Shown here: positions 48,313 through 57,995 of the stretch, in pieces | How positions within the stretch are numbered: position 1 is the stretch's first letter | Layout: every line of letters starts with the position of its first letter | Assembly: GCF_008801715.1 (NCBI RefSeq) | Contig: NZ_VZPG01000004.1 | Location: forward strand, 62,001-126,000 | Origin: Pseudochrobactrum saccharolyticum | GTDB taxonomy: Bacteria; Pseudomonadota; Alphaproteobacteria; Rhizobiales; Rhizobiaceae | Direction: 5' to 3' | DNA length: 64,000 bases | The notes under the pieces: model-generated | Database searches by the model: none | What the model saw: the letters and a program-made list of their open reading frames with translations, nothing else | Told to the model about the DNA's origin: nothing | Made by a program: the position numbers and the translations under genes

Positions 48313-51198
48313 TCAGTTCCCCAGCCGTTCCAGCAAAGCGGGCACATGCACCTGATCTGCTTTGTAATTACCGGTCAGCACATACATCACCATATTCACA
48401 CCGCCGCGCAGTGCATAGATGCGCTGCATCGGATCATTCGGCACGGTCGGATATAGCGGTTGCCAGTTTTCATCCATCGCCCATGCACCGGCCAGATCAT
48501 TGGCGGTGATAAGGATCGGGCTCACACCATCACCATTGCGCACAGGCCTGTCGGCGGGCTGGTCAGCGGCATCCGGATTATCGGCAGGGGCTTCCGCCCA
48601 AAGCGGGCTGCCACGATAGCGTCCGGGAAAATCCGGCATCAGAAAAAATGTTTTGCTCAGCACATGATTATCGGCAACGGGTGCAAGAGGCGGAACATTC
48701 ATCGCATCCAGCATATCACGCAGCCGCTGGGTAGCAGGGCTGGTACCATTCAACCCGCTTGTGTCGCCGGAGAGCTGGTCGCGGGTGTCAAAAATCACCG
48801 TGCCGCCCTGCTGCATATAGGCATCAATGCGCTGCAGCGCTTTTTCACTCGGAAAAGGGGCTTTTTCATCAACCGGCCAATAGATCATCGGATAGAAAGC
48901 GAGCTCGTCATTTTCCGGATTAATACCGACCGGTGCACCGGGTTCCAGTGAGGTTTTATCTGCAACAAACTGATTGAGACCGCTAAGCCCGACACGGCTT
49001 ACATCATCTGTCGCTTTGTTGCCGGTAATGACATAAGCGAGATGGGTGACATCCAGCACGTCAATTTTTGCCTGATCGTCGGGCTTGCTATCGTCTCTGA
49101 CTTGCGCTTCCTGTGCCAGAACCGGCTGCACTATGAAGGGCGCAGCTGTCAGACTTGCGGATAAAGCGAACAGGATAAGCAGGGATTTCACGGTGCCGGA
49201 CGCTTTGTCGGTAAAGTTACGCGATCTGTTCCGCGAGAAGGTGCCGCCGATCCACAGCATCAGCAAGCCATCGAGTGCCAGCAATATTGCGGCCAGCGCA
49301 AAGAGCGAGCCTTGCAGATTAACGGTCTGTGCCTTGGTGGCCGGTACCATTGCAAGATTGGTCGTCATTTCCGGTTTGGTAAGCGGGTTCAGAACTGTGT
49401 CACTCTTCATCAGGTTCAGTGCTTTATAAGCCTGTTCTGTGCCGTAAAGTCCGGGCGGATTAAGCAGCGAGGCTTCCGGTGTTTTGCCTTTTTCAATCAC
49501 CAGCGGCTGTGCAGCTGCGGGCTGGCCTGTCAGATTACCTGCGGCATCCAGCAGGCGATAGGCAGGCAGTGTCACTGTTTGCTCACCGGCTGCATTGGCA
49601 GCCTGTGCGCCGGATGTTTCGGTAAGCCTGCGCAGAAGATCAACAAATCCGCCTGAGAGCGGCAGGTTAGACCAGCCGATATCCGGTGCGATATGAAACA
49701 GAACCAAGCGCCCCGCGCCACGGTTTTCACCGGTAATCAGCGGTGTACCATCGGCAAGATTGAGCCAGCTTTTTTGCATCAGATCCGGTGACGGCTCTGC
49801 CAGAACCTGGCGCAATACAGTGACATCATCAGGCAGTTGGATATTGCGGAACGGACTGTTTTCCGGTGCGGGAGCGACGGGTTGCGGCGTTGACCATGAC
49901 AAGGTGCCGCCAAGATTGCGCTGACCGCTGCGCAATTGTACCGGCAGCAGCGGATCGCGTTTGGTGTCCGTATCGCTTTGTGCTGCCGCCAGACGCGGGC
50001 CGGCAAAGCGCAGCAATGTGCCGCCGTTTTCAACCCATTGCATCAGTTTTGCAGCGGTGCTTTCCGGCAGTCTGCCGATATCCGACAAGACAATAACAGA
50101 GGGTTTCTGCTCTAGCAGGCGATCAACAGACTGGCTCAGGTCGCGGTCATTGGCGTTAATAAGGTCGGCAAAAGGTGCCAGTGCCGAGGAAATATAATGC
50201 AATGGCGACAACAGCGAATGTGCTTTGTCAGCATTGCTTGCATCCAGCAGGCCGACACGGCGGCGGCGGTTATTCTCATCCAGCAACCATGTGGCTGCGG
50301 CATGGCGCATCTGATCTGCCCGCACCATGGCAATATCATTGCGCAACTCAACCGGAATGGTCATTTGCGCCACGGTCTTGGTTTCTTTCTCGGCAAAATC
50401 CGCCTGTGTTTGCGCCAGCACACGCCCCTGATTATCATAGGCGCTGAGCTGAACTTTGGCTGCCTGCACATCATTGGACGGGCGCAACAGATCAATCACC
50501 AATGCATTCTGCTGATTGGCTACACCCTGAACGGCAAAAAGCTGCTGACTGTCCGGCATAATCAGCTGGATGGTCGTGGCTTTCAGTTTGTCGAGAGCCG
50601 TAAAGGCTTGTTGATCCTGTGCAGTCTCCAGTCCGTCATTCAGATAAAAAATGCGGCTGTCAGCTGTATTGTTCAGAGCAGTGCCAAGACGTTCAGCGGC
50701 AGCCAGACGTTCAACCGGAACAGCACGCGGCTCCAGTGCCTGCAAGCGTTCCAGTGCCTGCGCAGCCGTGAAAGGCCCGCTTGCTGTGTTTTGCGGATCG
50801 GCAGTGGCAATCAGATAGACCGGAGCATCATTTTTCTCTGCATTGGAGATCAGCCATTGCGCCTGATTTTCATAGGCTGCCCATTGCGGGGCAGAAGCCC
50901 AGCCATTGTCGATCATGATGACAACCGGCTGCGCACCGGTGAAAGTGATCGGCTGTGGTTTCCACACCGGCCCTGCAACGGCGAAGATCACCAGAGCGGC
51001 CAGAACCAGACGCAGCAGCGTCAGCCACCACGGGCTTTTGCTGGCCTCCTGATCGTGACGGGCAATTTTTGCCAGAATAGCCAGCGGTGGAAACGGCTCC
51101 TGTGCCGGTTTAGGCGGCGTTGCACGGAGCAGCCACCAGATAACGGGCAGAGTGAGTAGACCGGCAAGCAGCCACGGGGCAGTAAAAATCAGCGGCAT
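48313..51198 (-). CDS. BatA/DUF4159 membrane protein
   Basis: A 961-residue membrane protein. The N-terminus is a BatA-type segment (IFTAPWLLAGLLTLPVIWWLL). A long periplasmic vWA-like region follows. Further helices lie near residues 625-650, and a second hydrophobic stretch near 670-690 (LLILFALSASLTAAPF) precedes the C-terminal DUF4159 domain (residues about 710-930), which begins IDVLDVTHLAYVITGNKAT and contains YPMIYWPVDEKAPFPSE. The two-part layout suggests a fusion of a BatA-like protein with a secreted DUF4159 unit. It lies two bases before the next gene and abuts the DUF58 gene upstream. Confidence 0.85.
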   Translation of the reverse strand: MPLIFTAPWLLAGLLTLPVIWWLLRATPPKPAQEPFPPLAILAKIARHDQEASKSPWWLTLLRLVLAALVIFAVAGPVWKPQPITFTGAQPVVIMIDNGWASAPQWAAYENQAQWLISNAEKNDAPVYLIATADPQNTASGPFTAAQALERLQALEPRAVPVERLAAAERLGTALNNTADSRIFYLNDGLETAQDQQAFTALDKLKATTIQLIMPDSQQLFAVQGVANQQNALVIDLLRPSNDVQAAKVQLSAYDNQGRVLAQTQADFAEKETKTVAQMTIPVELRNDIAMVRADQMRHAAATWLLDENNRRRRVGLLDASNADKAHSLLSPLHYISSALAPFADLINANDRDLSQSVDRLLEQKPSVIVLSDIGRLPESTAAKLMQWVENGGTLLRFAGPRLAAAQSDTDTKRDPLLPVQLRSGQRNLGGTLSWSTPQPVAPAPENSPFRNIQLPDDVTVLRQVLAEPSPDLMQKSWLNLADGTPLITGENRGAGRLVLFHIAPDIGWSNLPLSGGFVDLLRRLTETSGAQAANAAGEQTVTLPAYRLLDAAGNLTGQPAAAQPLVIEKGKTPEASLLNPPGLYGTEQAYKALNLMKSDTVLNPLTKPEMTTNLAMVPATKAQTVNLQGSLFALAAILLALDGLLMLWIGGTFSRNRSRNFTDKASGTVKSLLILFALSASLTAAPFIVQPVLAQEAQVRDDSKPDDQAKIDVLDVTHLAYVITGNKATDDVSRVGLSGLNQFVADKTSLEPGAPVGINPENDELAFYPMIYWPVDEKAPFPSEKALQRIDAYMQQGGTVIFDTRDQLSGDTSGLNGTSPATQRLRDMLDAMNVPPLAPVADNHVLSKTFFLMPDFPGRYRGSPLWAEAPADNPDAADQPADRPVRNGDGVSPILITANDLAGAWAMDENWQPLYPTVPNDPMQRIYALRGGVNMVMYVLTGNYKADQVHVPALLERLGN

Positions 51199-52113
51199 TT
51201 ACGCGGCGCCTCCGCCGGTGGAAGAATGATGTCCGAGAAAGCCATGGAGTGTGGTCAGAGCCTGTGCTGCCGGTTTATCTGTTGCGCTGGTGATAAAACT
51301 CCAGCCAAAACGGGTGCAGGTTTCACGCAGAAATTCACGCTGTGCCTGATAGAGCCTGCGATAATCTTCCGCATAATTCTGCGCACGACCGGCGACAAGA
51401 ATTTGACCGGACACAGGGTCTCTGAATTCTGTGCGGCCGGAAAACGGAAAATCCGCCTCCGCGGGATCGGCAACGGCGATGAGATGCGCACGGATACCGC
51501 GCCTGGCAATCTGGTCAAGCTGCGTGCTGAGTATATCGGCAGGCTGCAAAAAATCACTGATCAGCACCAGTTCATTAAAACGCTGCAAAGGCTGAAGATC
51601 AGGTTGTGCTGCTAAAGTACCGGTTTGCAATAAGGCGGTTGCCAGACGCTCTGCACCATTGCGGGCGAGCAATGGCGGCAGCACATCAGGATAGGCAATA
51701 CGTTCACCGGAGCGGCTGAACAATTCGGCCAGTGCCAGTGTCAGCACCAATGCGCGATGCTGTTTGGAAACCGGACTGAAACGGGACTGATAGAGCATGG
51801 ACGGCGACGGGTCGCACCACAGCCAGATTGTATGCGCCGTTTCCCATTCACGGTCACGCATATAGGTATGGTCGTCGCGGGCTGAACGCCGCCAGTCAAT
51901 GCGCGAGAGCATATCGCCCTGCGCATAAGGGCGGAACTGCCAGAAATTATCGCCGGTGCCGCGTTTGCGCCTGCCATGCCAGCCATTGATGACAGAGCCG
52001 GCAATATGGCGTGCCTGCGTAATCAGATCAGGCATCAGTGCTGCCTGCCTGCGCGATGGCGCCAGCAGATCAACAGCCTGTTTAGAACGGGTTATGGCAC
52101 CGGTTGCTGTCAT
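51199..52113 (-). CDS. DUF58 domain protein
   Basis: A 304-residue soluble protein with the DUF58 hallmark FRPYAQGDMLSRIDWRRSAR (residues about 61-80) and a following vWA-like region (IWLWCDPSPSM). DUF58 proteins are the usual partners of MoxR ATPases. The start codon overlaps the moxR stop by one base (TGATG), so the two are translationally coupled. Unlike many DUF58 proteins it has no N-terminal membrane helices. Confidence 0.9.
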   Translation of the reverse strand: MTATGAITRSKQAVDLLAPSRRQAALMPDLITQARHIAGSVINGWHGRRKRGTGDNFWQFRPYAQGDMLSRIDWRRSARDDHTYMRDREWETAHTIWLWCDPSPSMLYQSRFSPVSKQHRALVLTLALAELFSRSGERIAYPDVLPPLLARNGAERLATALLQTGTLAAQPDLQPLQRFNELVLISDFLQPADILSTQLDQIARRGIRAHLIAVADPAEADFPFSGRTEFRDPVSGQILVAGRAQNYAEDYRRLYQAQREFLRETCTRFGWSFITSATDKPAAQALTTLHGFLGHHSSTGGGAA

Positions 52114-53117
52114 CAGTTGAGCGCCTGTGTCAGTTTGGCAATCACATCACGCACGCCCACACCATCGGCACGCGCGGCAAAATTGAGAGCCATACGATGC
52201 TGAAGAACCGGTTCTGCCAAGGCTTTCACATCATCAACAGAAGGGGCAAGACGTCCTTCGTAGAGCGCGCGGGCGCGGGTGCAGAGCATCAGTGCCTGAC
52301 CGGCACGCGGGCCGGGACCCCAGCTGATATGGTTTTTCGCATGGTCATTATCCGCATCAGGACGGGCTGAGCGAACCAGTTTCAGAATAGCTTCAAGCAC
52401 AGTTTCCGGCACCGGCATCTGACGGATCAGCTGCTGGATTTCCTGCAGGCGCGTGGCTTCAATCACTTTGGCTGGTCGTGCCTGCATTGTGCCGGTGGTG
52501 TTGAGTAACACGGCACGTTCCGCATCAATATCCGGATAATCCAGATCAATCTGCATCAGAAAACGGTCGAGCTGAGCTTCCGGCAGCGGATAGGTGCCTT
52601 CCTGTTCAAGCGGGTTCTGGGTCGCCAGCACATGGAACGGGCTTGGCAGATCATGGCGCTGACCGGCAACGCTGACATGATATTCCTGCATCGCCTGCAA
52701 CAAAGCAGACTGCGTGCGCGGCGATGCACGGTTGATCTCATCGGCCATCAGCAGCTGGGCGAAAACCGGCCCTTTAATATAACGGAAAGAACGGCGTCCG
52801 TCGCTGTCCTGATCCATGACTTCAGAACCGATAATATCGGACGGCATCAGATCAGGCGTAAACTGGATGCGCTTTTCATCAAGGCCGAGGACAGTACCCA
52901 GCGTTTCCACCAGACGGGTTTTGGCAAGCCCCGGCACACCGACGAGCAGGGCATGGCCACCGGCCAGCAATGCGACCAGCGTATTTTCAACCGCTTGCTC
53001 CTGACCGTAAATAACCTGTCCGATTTGCTGACGGATCAGATTAATGTCACTGGCAGCCTGATCGGCAGCCCGTATCACGGCATCAGGATCAATTTTCGAC
53101 GCAGCGGTAAAATTCAT
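52113..53117 (-). CDS. moxR: MoxR-family AAA+ ATPase
   Basis: A 334-residue AAA+ ATPase. Walker A is GVPGLAKT, Walker B is LLMADEINRASP, and the sensor region reads HVLATQNPLEQEGTYPLPEAQLDRF (residues about 150-174). MoxR proteins act as chaperones that insert cofactors into, or activate, partner complexes; the four-gene operon supplies the vWA-type partners. I start at the ATG at 53117 with GAGG five bases upstream; the frame extends 17 codons further without a ribosome site. It is the first gene of the operon. Confidence 0.92.
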   Translation of the reverse strand: MNFTAASKIDPDAVIRAADQAASDINLIRQQIGQVIYGQEQAVENTLVALLAGGHALLVGVPGLAKTRLVETLGTVLGLDEKRIQFTPDLMPSDIIGSEVMDQDSDGRRSFRYIKGPVFAQLLMADEINRASPRTQSALLQAMQEYHVSVAGQRHDLPSPFHVLATQNPLEQEGTYPLPEAQLDRFLMQIDLDYPDIDAERAVLLNTTGTMQARPAKVIEATRLQEIQQLIRQMPVPETVLEAILKLVRSARPDADNDHAKNHISWGPGPRAGQALMLCTRARALYEGRLAPSVDDVKALAEPVLQHRMALNFAARADGVGVRDVIAKLTQALN

Positions 53118-53268
53118 GATGTCCTCTTTATTCCAGATCAGATGCTTTATCTGGTTTACTTGAATCATCGGGCAAGACTATGTCATGCTGACGGGAGCGT
53201 AAATGGCACAGTTCGCATTAACCGGAATGCACCGGACTGTCAGGCACAGGTCTTAACAGGAAACTGAA

Positions 53269-53922
53269 ATGAACAGCGGTAATATATCGAAAAATAAAGA
53301 AACTGCTGATGTTGATGCCGGTTCTGCCACCAATCCTTCAAGCGGGCTTGATGCGCTGATGCGCCGTGCCGCCAGTCAATTGCCTGAGGGAAAAGAAGGC
53401 AAAGGTCTGCCGCCGGTGGAACGCTGGGAACCGGATTTTTGCGGCGAGCTGGATATGGAAATCAAAGCCGACGGCACGTGGTTCTATATGGGCACGCCGA
53501 TCGGTCGCCCTGCATTGGTGCGCCTGTTCTCAACCGTGTTGCGCAAGGATGCCGACGGTAAAACCTATCTGGTAACACCGGTGGAAAAAATCGCCATCCG
53601 TGTGGAAGATGCGCATTTCAATGCCGTGGAGATGCATGTTTCCGGCGAGGGGGAGGCGCAGGTTCTCACTTTCCGCACCAATGTCGGCGATGTGGTTGAG
53701 GCGGGAGAGCAGCATCCGCTGCGTTTTGTAACGGATAGTGAAACCGGCGGTTTCAAACCTTATATATTGGTGAGAGGGCGGCTGGAGGCGCTGGTCAGTC
53801 GCGCAGTTATGTATGATCTGGCAGCACTCGGAGAAGAACTGATGATCGACGGAAAGCTGATGTTTGCCCTGCGCTCCAATGGCCGGATATTTCCGGTGAT
53901 GGCTGCTGAAAATTTACAGTGA
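53269..53922 (+). CDS. DUF1285 protein
   Basis: A 217-residue DUF1285 protein. Landmarks are PPVERWEPDFCGELDMEIKADGTWFYMGTPI, described as residues about 46-76, and FRTNVGDVVEAGEQHPLRFV. The structure of the family is known but its role is not. It is divergent from moxR and is the first of three closely spaced genes with a NUDIX hydrolase and the CCA-adding enzyme, an order typical of this bacterial group. AGGAAACTGAA stands before the ATG. Confidence 0.88.
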   Translation: MNSGNISKNKETADVDAGSATNPSSGLDALMRRAASQLPEGKEGKGLPPVERWEPDFCGELDMEIKADGTWFYMGTPIGRPALVRLFSTVLRKDADGKTYLVTPVEKIAIRVEDAHFNAVEMHVSGEGEAQVLTFRTNVGDVVEAGEQHPLRFVTDSETGGFKPYILVRGRLEALVSRAVMYDLAALGEELMIDGKLMFALRSNGRIFPVMAAENLQ

Positions 53923-53926
53923 TACT

Positions 53927-54613
53927 ATGAAAAACTTGATGACTGATACAGGTTTTACCGCACAGGATCTGATGCGGAGAGTTGAACAGAAACAAAGCTT
54001 TATGGCGGTTGCTGATGAATTTGATTCAGGCGGCCTGCCTTTGTCCGGCGATCATGCACTCAATCCCCAATGGACTGCCTCTCATGTGATGGCGGGAGCT
54101 GATCCGCGGTTGAAGATCAAGCTCAAACCGGCGGCAGTGCTGATCCCTGTGGTGGATCACGGCGATCATGCCAGTGTGCTGCTGACCACGCGCAATGCGC
54201 AGATGCGCAGCCATTCCGGTCAGGTCGCTTTTCCCGGTGGTAAGATTGATGCTGAGGATCTGAGCCCCGAACATGCGGCTCTGCGTGAAGCCCATGAGGA
54301 AATCGGACTGGATGCACGGCATACGCAGACACTCGGTCGTCTGCCGCAATATATGACCGGCAGCGGTTATACGATTACGCCGGTGCTTGCGGTGATACGG
54401 ACGCCGTTTGAGCTTCACGCCAATCCCGACGAGGTGGCGGATATTTTTGAAGTGCCGCTGCATTTTCTGATGGATCCGCGTGAGCATCATCGTGAGAGCC
54501 GGATCTTTGCGGGGCATGAGCGGTTTTTCTATGCCATCCATTATCAGAATCGGAATATCTGGGGCGCAACAGCGGGGATTATCCGCAGCCTCTATGAAAG
54601 GCTTTATGCGTGA
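53927..54613 (+). CDS. nudL: NUDIX hydrolase, CoA pyrophosphatase type
   Basis: A 228-residue NUDIX protein. The NUDIX box is GGKIDAEDLSPEHAALREAHEEIG, cited here as residues 104-127, and the upstream LLTTRNAQMRSHSGQVAFPG is the CoA-pyrophosphatase signature of this subfamily. It likely splits CoA and its derivatives into phosphopantetheine and 3',5'-ADP. It begins five bases after the DUF1285 stop and overlaps the next gene by four bases (GTGA). Confidence 0.85.
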   Translation: MKNLMTDTGFTAQDLMRRVEQKQSFMAVADEFDSGGLPLSGDHALNPQWTASHVMAGADPRLKIKLKPAAVLIPVVDHGDHASVLLTTRNAQMRSHSGQVAFPGGKIDAEDLSPEHAALREAHEEIGLDARHTQTLGRLPQYMTGSGYTITPVLAVIRTPFELHANPDEVADIFEVPLHFLMDPREHHRESRIFAGHERFFYAIHYQNRNIWGATAGIIRSLYERLYA

Positions 54614-55875
54614 GTGAAAAGACAACAACTGTGCTGAATATTGCAGATCGTGCGGAGTGGCTTGCCGTGCTGTCTTTGCAGCAATTGCTGGCAGCACTGG
54701 CTGAAGATGGTGAAGAAGCGCGGGTGGTTGGCGGTGCCGTGCGCAATACCCTTCTGGGCGAACCGGTGGGCGATATTGATATTGCCTCGACAACCTTACC
54801 GGAAGAGACCAAAGCGCGTGCCGAGAAATGCGGTTTTAAAGTCGTGCCGACCGGCATTGACCATGGCACAGTGACTGTTGTTGCCCATGGTGTGCCTTAT
54901 GAGGTGACAACTTTGCGTGCCGATGTGGAAACGCATGGACGACAGGCCACAGTCGCTTTTGGCCGTGACTGGCAGGTTGATGCCGAGCGTCGGGACTTTA
55001 CCGTCAATGCGCTTTATGTGCGTGCCAATGGCGATGTGGTGGATCATGTCGGCGGGCTTGCAGATATTGAAAAGCGCGAGTTGCGTTTTATCGGCGATGC
55101 GGAAACGCGGATTACGGAGGATTATCTGCGTATTCTGCGCTTCTTCCGTTTCTTCGCCTGGTATGGCTCGGGACGGCCGGATGCGGCAGGGCTGAAAGCC
55201 TGTGCCAAGCTGAAAAGCCATTTGCAAACCTTGTCCGCTGAGCGGGTGTGGTCAGAGCTGAAGAAGCTGCTTTCTGCTCCTGATCCGTCACGCGCCTTGC
55301 TATGGATGCGCCAGTCCGGTGTGCTGACCCAGATTTTGCCGGAGAGCGAGAAATGGGGCATTGATGCTATTCATGCGCTGGTGCGCAGTGAACGCGATCT
55401 GGGCTGGAAGCCGGATGCTTTGCTGCGCTTGCAGGCGATTGTGCCGCCGGATGCAGCGCGCATGGCCGAGCTTGGCAAGAGGCTGCGCCTGTCCAATGCC
55501 GATAAAGCCCGTCTGGAAAGCTGGGCGCTGGCTGATCTGCCTAAGCCGGAACTGTCGGAGACAGGTCTGGTTAAGCTGATTTATAGCGGTTCGCGGCAGG
55601 CTTTGGTTGACCGGATTAAGCTGGCTCTGGTTTCTGCACGTGGAGAGGCTGAAAATGATAATCAGGCGATGATGCGGGCAGGTCAGTATAGTCGTTTGCT
55701 GGATGTGGCAGAGCAGGCTGACATACCGGTATTTCCGGTCAGCGGAGCTGATCTGATGAAACTGGGTTTTGAAAAAGGCCCAGAACTTGGCAAACAACTC
55801 AAAACACTGGAGGCGGCATGGTTGGCTTCCGGATTTGAGCTTAATAAAGAAAATTTGTTAGCAACATTATCCTGA
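54610..55875 (+). CDS. cca: CCA tRNA nucleotidyltransferase / poly(A) polymerase family
   Basis: A 421-residue class II nucleotidyltransferase that adds or repairs the CCA end of tRNAs. The active site is VVGGAVRNTLLGEPVGDIDIAST (D55 and D57). RRDFTVNALYV and EDYLRILRFFRFFAWYG are the nucleotide-recognition motifs. The start codon is GTG and overlaps the NUDIX stop. Since the tRNA-Met here has an encoded CCA, the enzyme probably works mainly in repair. A strong terminator follows. Confidence 0.92.
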   Translation: MSEKTTTVLNIADRAEWLAVLSLQQLLAALAEDGEEARVVGGAVRNTLLGEPVGDIDIASTTLPEETKARAEKCGFKVVPTGIDHGTVTVVAHGVPYEVTTLRADVETHGRQATVAFGRDWQVDAERRDFTVNALYVRANGDVVDHVGGLADIEKRELRFIGDAETRITEDYLRILRFFRFFAWYGSGRPDAAGLKACAKLKSHLQTLSAERVWSELKKLLSAPDPSRALLWMRQSGVLTQILPESEKWGIDAIHALVRSERDLGWKPDALLRLQAIVPPDAARMAELGKRLRLSNADKARLESWALADLPKPELSETGLVKLIYSGSRQALVDRIKLALVSARGEAENDNQAMMRAGQYSRLLDVAEQADIPVFPVSGADLMKLGFEKGPELGKQLKTLEAAWLASGFELNKENLLATLS

Positions 55876-55880
55876 CATAT

Positions 55881-55908
55881 CGGGGCGGAAATTCCGCCCC
55901 GTTTTTGT
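55881..55908 (+). terminator. Terminator of the DUF1285-NUDIX-cca operon
   Basis: CGGGGCGGAA/TTCCGCCCCG forms a near-continuous 10-bp stem and is followed by five T, G and more T. Confidence 0.9.
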
Positions 55909-56003
55909 TTTTAGCTGCCGGTTCAGATGATTAATGCGATTTCTGCAGGTCATGATTCATCTGAGGTGATTTAAATAATTTCAGAATTCCGGAGTTGCGT
56001 ATC

Positions 56004-56813
56004 ATGGATAAAAAATTGCGATCAGCGGCATTATTGGCTTTTGCGCTGACAAGCGGCACGAGTTTTCAGGCTCAGGCCGGAGAGAAGGGGATTGTAACGG
56101 AATGTGCGGTGGTTATGGATGCCGCAACGCAGAAAATCCTTTCCCGTAAAGGTATTTGCGACAAACGCTTTACACCGGCATCGACGTTTAAAGTGCCGCT
56201 TGCCGTGATCGGTTATGACAAAAATATCCTCCGCTCTGAGCATGATCCGGTCTGGCAGTGGAAGCCTGAAATGGAAGCGCCGGAACGTGACCGGATTGCA
56301 GTTGATCCGGCGCGGTGGCTGGAGCAGTCGGTTGTCTGGTATTCACGTGAGATCACAAAACAGTTGGGACAGAAACAGTTTTCCGAAGCTGTCGCAGCCC
56401 TTGATTACGGGAATAAGGATGTTTCGGGCAGAGCCGGAAAACAAGACGGGCTGACAGATTCATGGATCGGCTCTTCACTGGAGATTTCACCGGACGAGCA
56501 GGTGCAATTTCTGAATAAGCTTGTGCATGAGACTTTGCCGGTCTCCAAGCCGGCACAACAGAAAGCCAAAGCTGCCATGACGGTTTTTACATCGGAAAAA
56601 GGCTGGAAAGTTACCGGCAAAACCGGCGCTGCGCGGTTGCGTGATGCAAATGGCAAATTTGCAGGGGAGCAGCGCTTAGGCTGGTTTGTCGGTTGGGCGG
56701 AAAAGGATGGTCGTCAATTGGTTTTTGCCAAGATGCAGGTCTTTGACAAGGCATTAAAGACCAGCCCTGGGCTACTGATCCGCGGGCAGTTCCTGAAAAA
56801 TTTTGATCAATAA
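56004..56813 (+). CDS. Class D (OXA-type) beta-lactamase
   Basis: A 269-residue serine beta-lactamase with all class D motifs: S60-T-F-K63 (PASTFKV), S109-V-V111 (EQSVVWYS), Y135-G-N137 (LDYGNKD) and K206-T-G208 (VTGKTGAA), plus W154 in SWIGSSLEI, which usually stabilises the carboxylated lysine. The signal peptide ends near AQAGE. The ATG at 56004 follows CCGGAG by nine bases. It is a single gene between core genes, with no integron, insertion sequence or regulator nearby, so it appears to be resident on the chromosome. The spectrum of drugs hydrolysed cannot be told from sequence alone. Confidence 0.93.
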   Translation: MDKKLRSAALLAFALTSGTSFQAQAGEKGIVTECAVVMDAATQKILSRKGICDKRFTPASTFKVPLAVIGYDKNILRSEHDPVWQWKPEMEAPERDRIAVDPARWLEQSVVWYSREITKQLGQKQFSEAVAALDYGNKDVSGRAGKQDGLTDSWIGSSLEISPDEQVQFLNKLVHETLPVSKPAQQKAKAAMTVFTSEKGWKVTGKTGAARLRDANGKFAGEQRLGWFVGWAEKDGRQLVFAKMQVFDKALKTSPGLLIRGQFLKNFDQ

Positions 56814-56828
56814 AGAACGGCGCTCTCA

Positions 56829-56857
56829 TAAAAAAAACGGGGACTGATGCCCCCGTT
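56829..56857 (-). terminator. Terminator of hemF
   Basis: AACGGGG/CCCCGTT forms a seven-base stem with an eight-base loop. On the minus strand it is followed by eight T. It lies 12 bases after the hemF stop. Confidence 0.88.
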
Positions 56858-56868
56858 CTGATTTTATA

Positions 56869-57783
56869 TTAAGGCCATTTCACCACTGGCGGCATGGAAG
56901 ACAGGATCGAGGCGATATTACCGCCGGTCTTGAGACCGAAGATCGTGCCACGGTCATGCAGCAGGTTGAATTCTACATAGCGGCCGCGACGGATCAGCTG
57001 TTCCTCGCGGTCAGCGTCTGTCCATGGCTGGTTGAAGTTCTGGCGCACAATATGCGGATAGACGACAGCAAAGCAGCGGCCGACATCGCGGGTAAATGCA
57101 AAGTCTGCATCCCAGCCGCCCTGTTCATCGCTTGAATGCAGCCAGTCATAGAAGATGCCGCCAATACCGCGCGGTTCCTGACGATGCGGCAGATAGAAAT
57201 ATTCATCGCACCATTGTTTCATGCGGTCGTAATCGGCAATGCCTGCATGTTTGTTGCAGACGAAATTCAGCGCCTTATGAAAAGCCTGACTGTCGGTGTC
57301 TTCCTGCGCGCGGCGACGATCAAGCACAGGGGTCAGATCGGCGCCACCGCCGAACCACTGGCGTGTCGTCACAACCATACGTGTATTCATATGCACTGCC
57401 GGTACATTCGGGTTCTGAGGATGGGCAATCAGCGAAAGACCGCTCGCCCAATAGCGCGGATCTTCATCGGCACCCGGAATCTGGGCGCGGAACTCCGGCG
57501 AAAACTCGCCATAGACCGTAGAGACATGAACGCCGACTTTTTCAAAAACGCGGCCATGCATCATCGACATAACACCGCCGCCGCCACGGCCTTCGTCTTT
57601 TGCCCAAGGGGTGCGGACAAAGCGGCCGGCTTCACGGTCACTGAGCGGGCCTGTCAGTTCGTCTTCAAGGGTTTCAAACAGGGAGCAGATACGGTCACGT
57701 AATTCTTCGAACCAGTTTTGTGCCAGTTGTTTTTTGTCTTCAAGATTATCTGGAAGATGAGCTGGAAGATCCGGACGTTGCAT
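56869..57783 (-). CDS. hemF: Oxygen-dependent coproporphyrinogen III oxidase
   Basis: A 304-residue HemF, which uses O2 to decarboxylate coproporphyrinogen III to protoporphyrinogen IX in haem synthesis. Conserved blocks are [41 protein letters not shown] and the C-terminal [22 protein letters not shown] region. The family length is normal. I start at the ATG at 57783, with AAGGA seven bases upstream; the 23 extra codons in the longer frame have no conserved residues. A dyad operator candidate lies upstream at 57867-57892. Confidence 0.95.
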   Translation of the reverse strand: MQRPDLPAHLPDNLEDKKQLAQNWFEELRDRICSLFETLEDELTGPLSDREAGRFVRTPWAKDEGRGGGGVMSMMHGRVFEKVGVHVSTVYGEFSPEFRAQIPGADEDPRYWASGLSLIAHPQNPNVPAVHMNTRMVVTTRQWFGGGADLTPVLDRRRAQEDTDSQAFHKALNFVCNKHAGIADYDRMKQWCDEYFYLPHRQEPRGIGGIFYDWLHSSDEQGGWDADFAFTRDVGRCFAVVYPHIVRQNFNQPWTDADREEQLIRRGRYVEFNLLHDRGTIFGLKTGGNIASILSSMPPVVKWP

Positions 57784-57866
57784 GCTTGGTTCCTTATTAT
57801 GTTTTGGGAGCTTTGGGCGAAGCCGCAGCGCCAGCATATCAGCAGCTGTCAACAGGTTATATAGTC

Positions 57867-57892
57867 TTCATAAACCGGATTATGTTTATGAA
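57867..57892 (-). promoter_or_regulatory. Perfect dyad upstream of hemF
   Basis: TTCATAAAC-N8-GTTTATGAA is a perfect 9-bp inverted repeat, 85-110 bases before hemF. It is neither an FNR/FixK box (TTGAT-N4-ATCAA) nor a typical Irr element, so the regulator is unknown. Confidence 0.4.
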
Positions 57893-57995
57893 AGCTTTCT
57901 GCTTTTCGGAAAATGACAGATTTCGTTCATACTTTACAGCGATAACAGGCGCGGAAATGACTCGTTTCGGATGAGATTCTGCTGTAAATTGCATA

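Noticed and set aside
50197-51159. A 320-codon plus-strand frame opposite the DUF4159 gene
   Set aside because: It is an antisense artefact with biased composition and no start signals.
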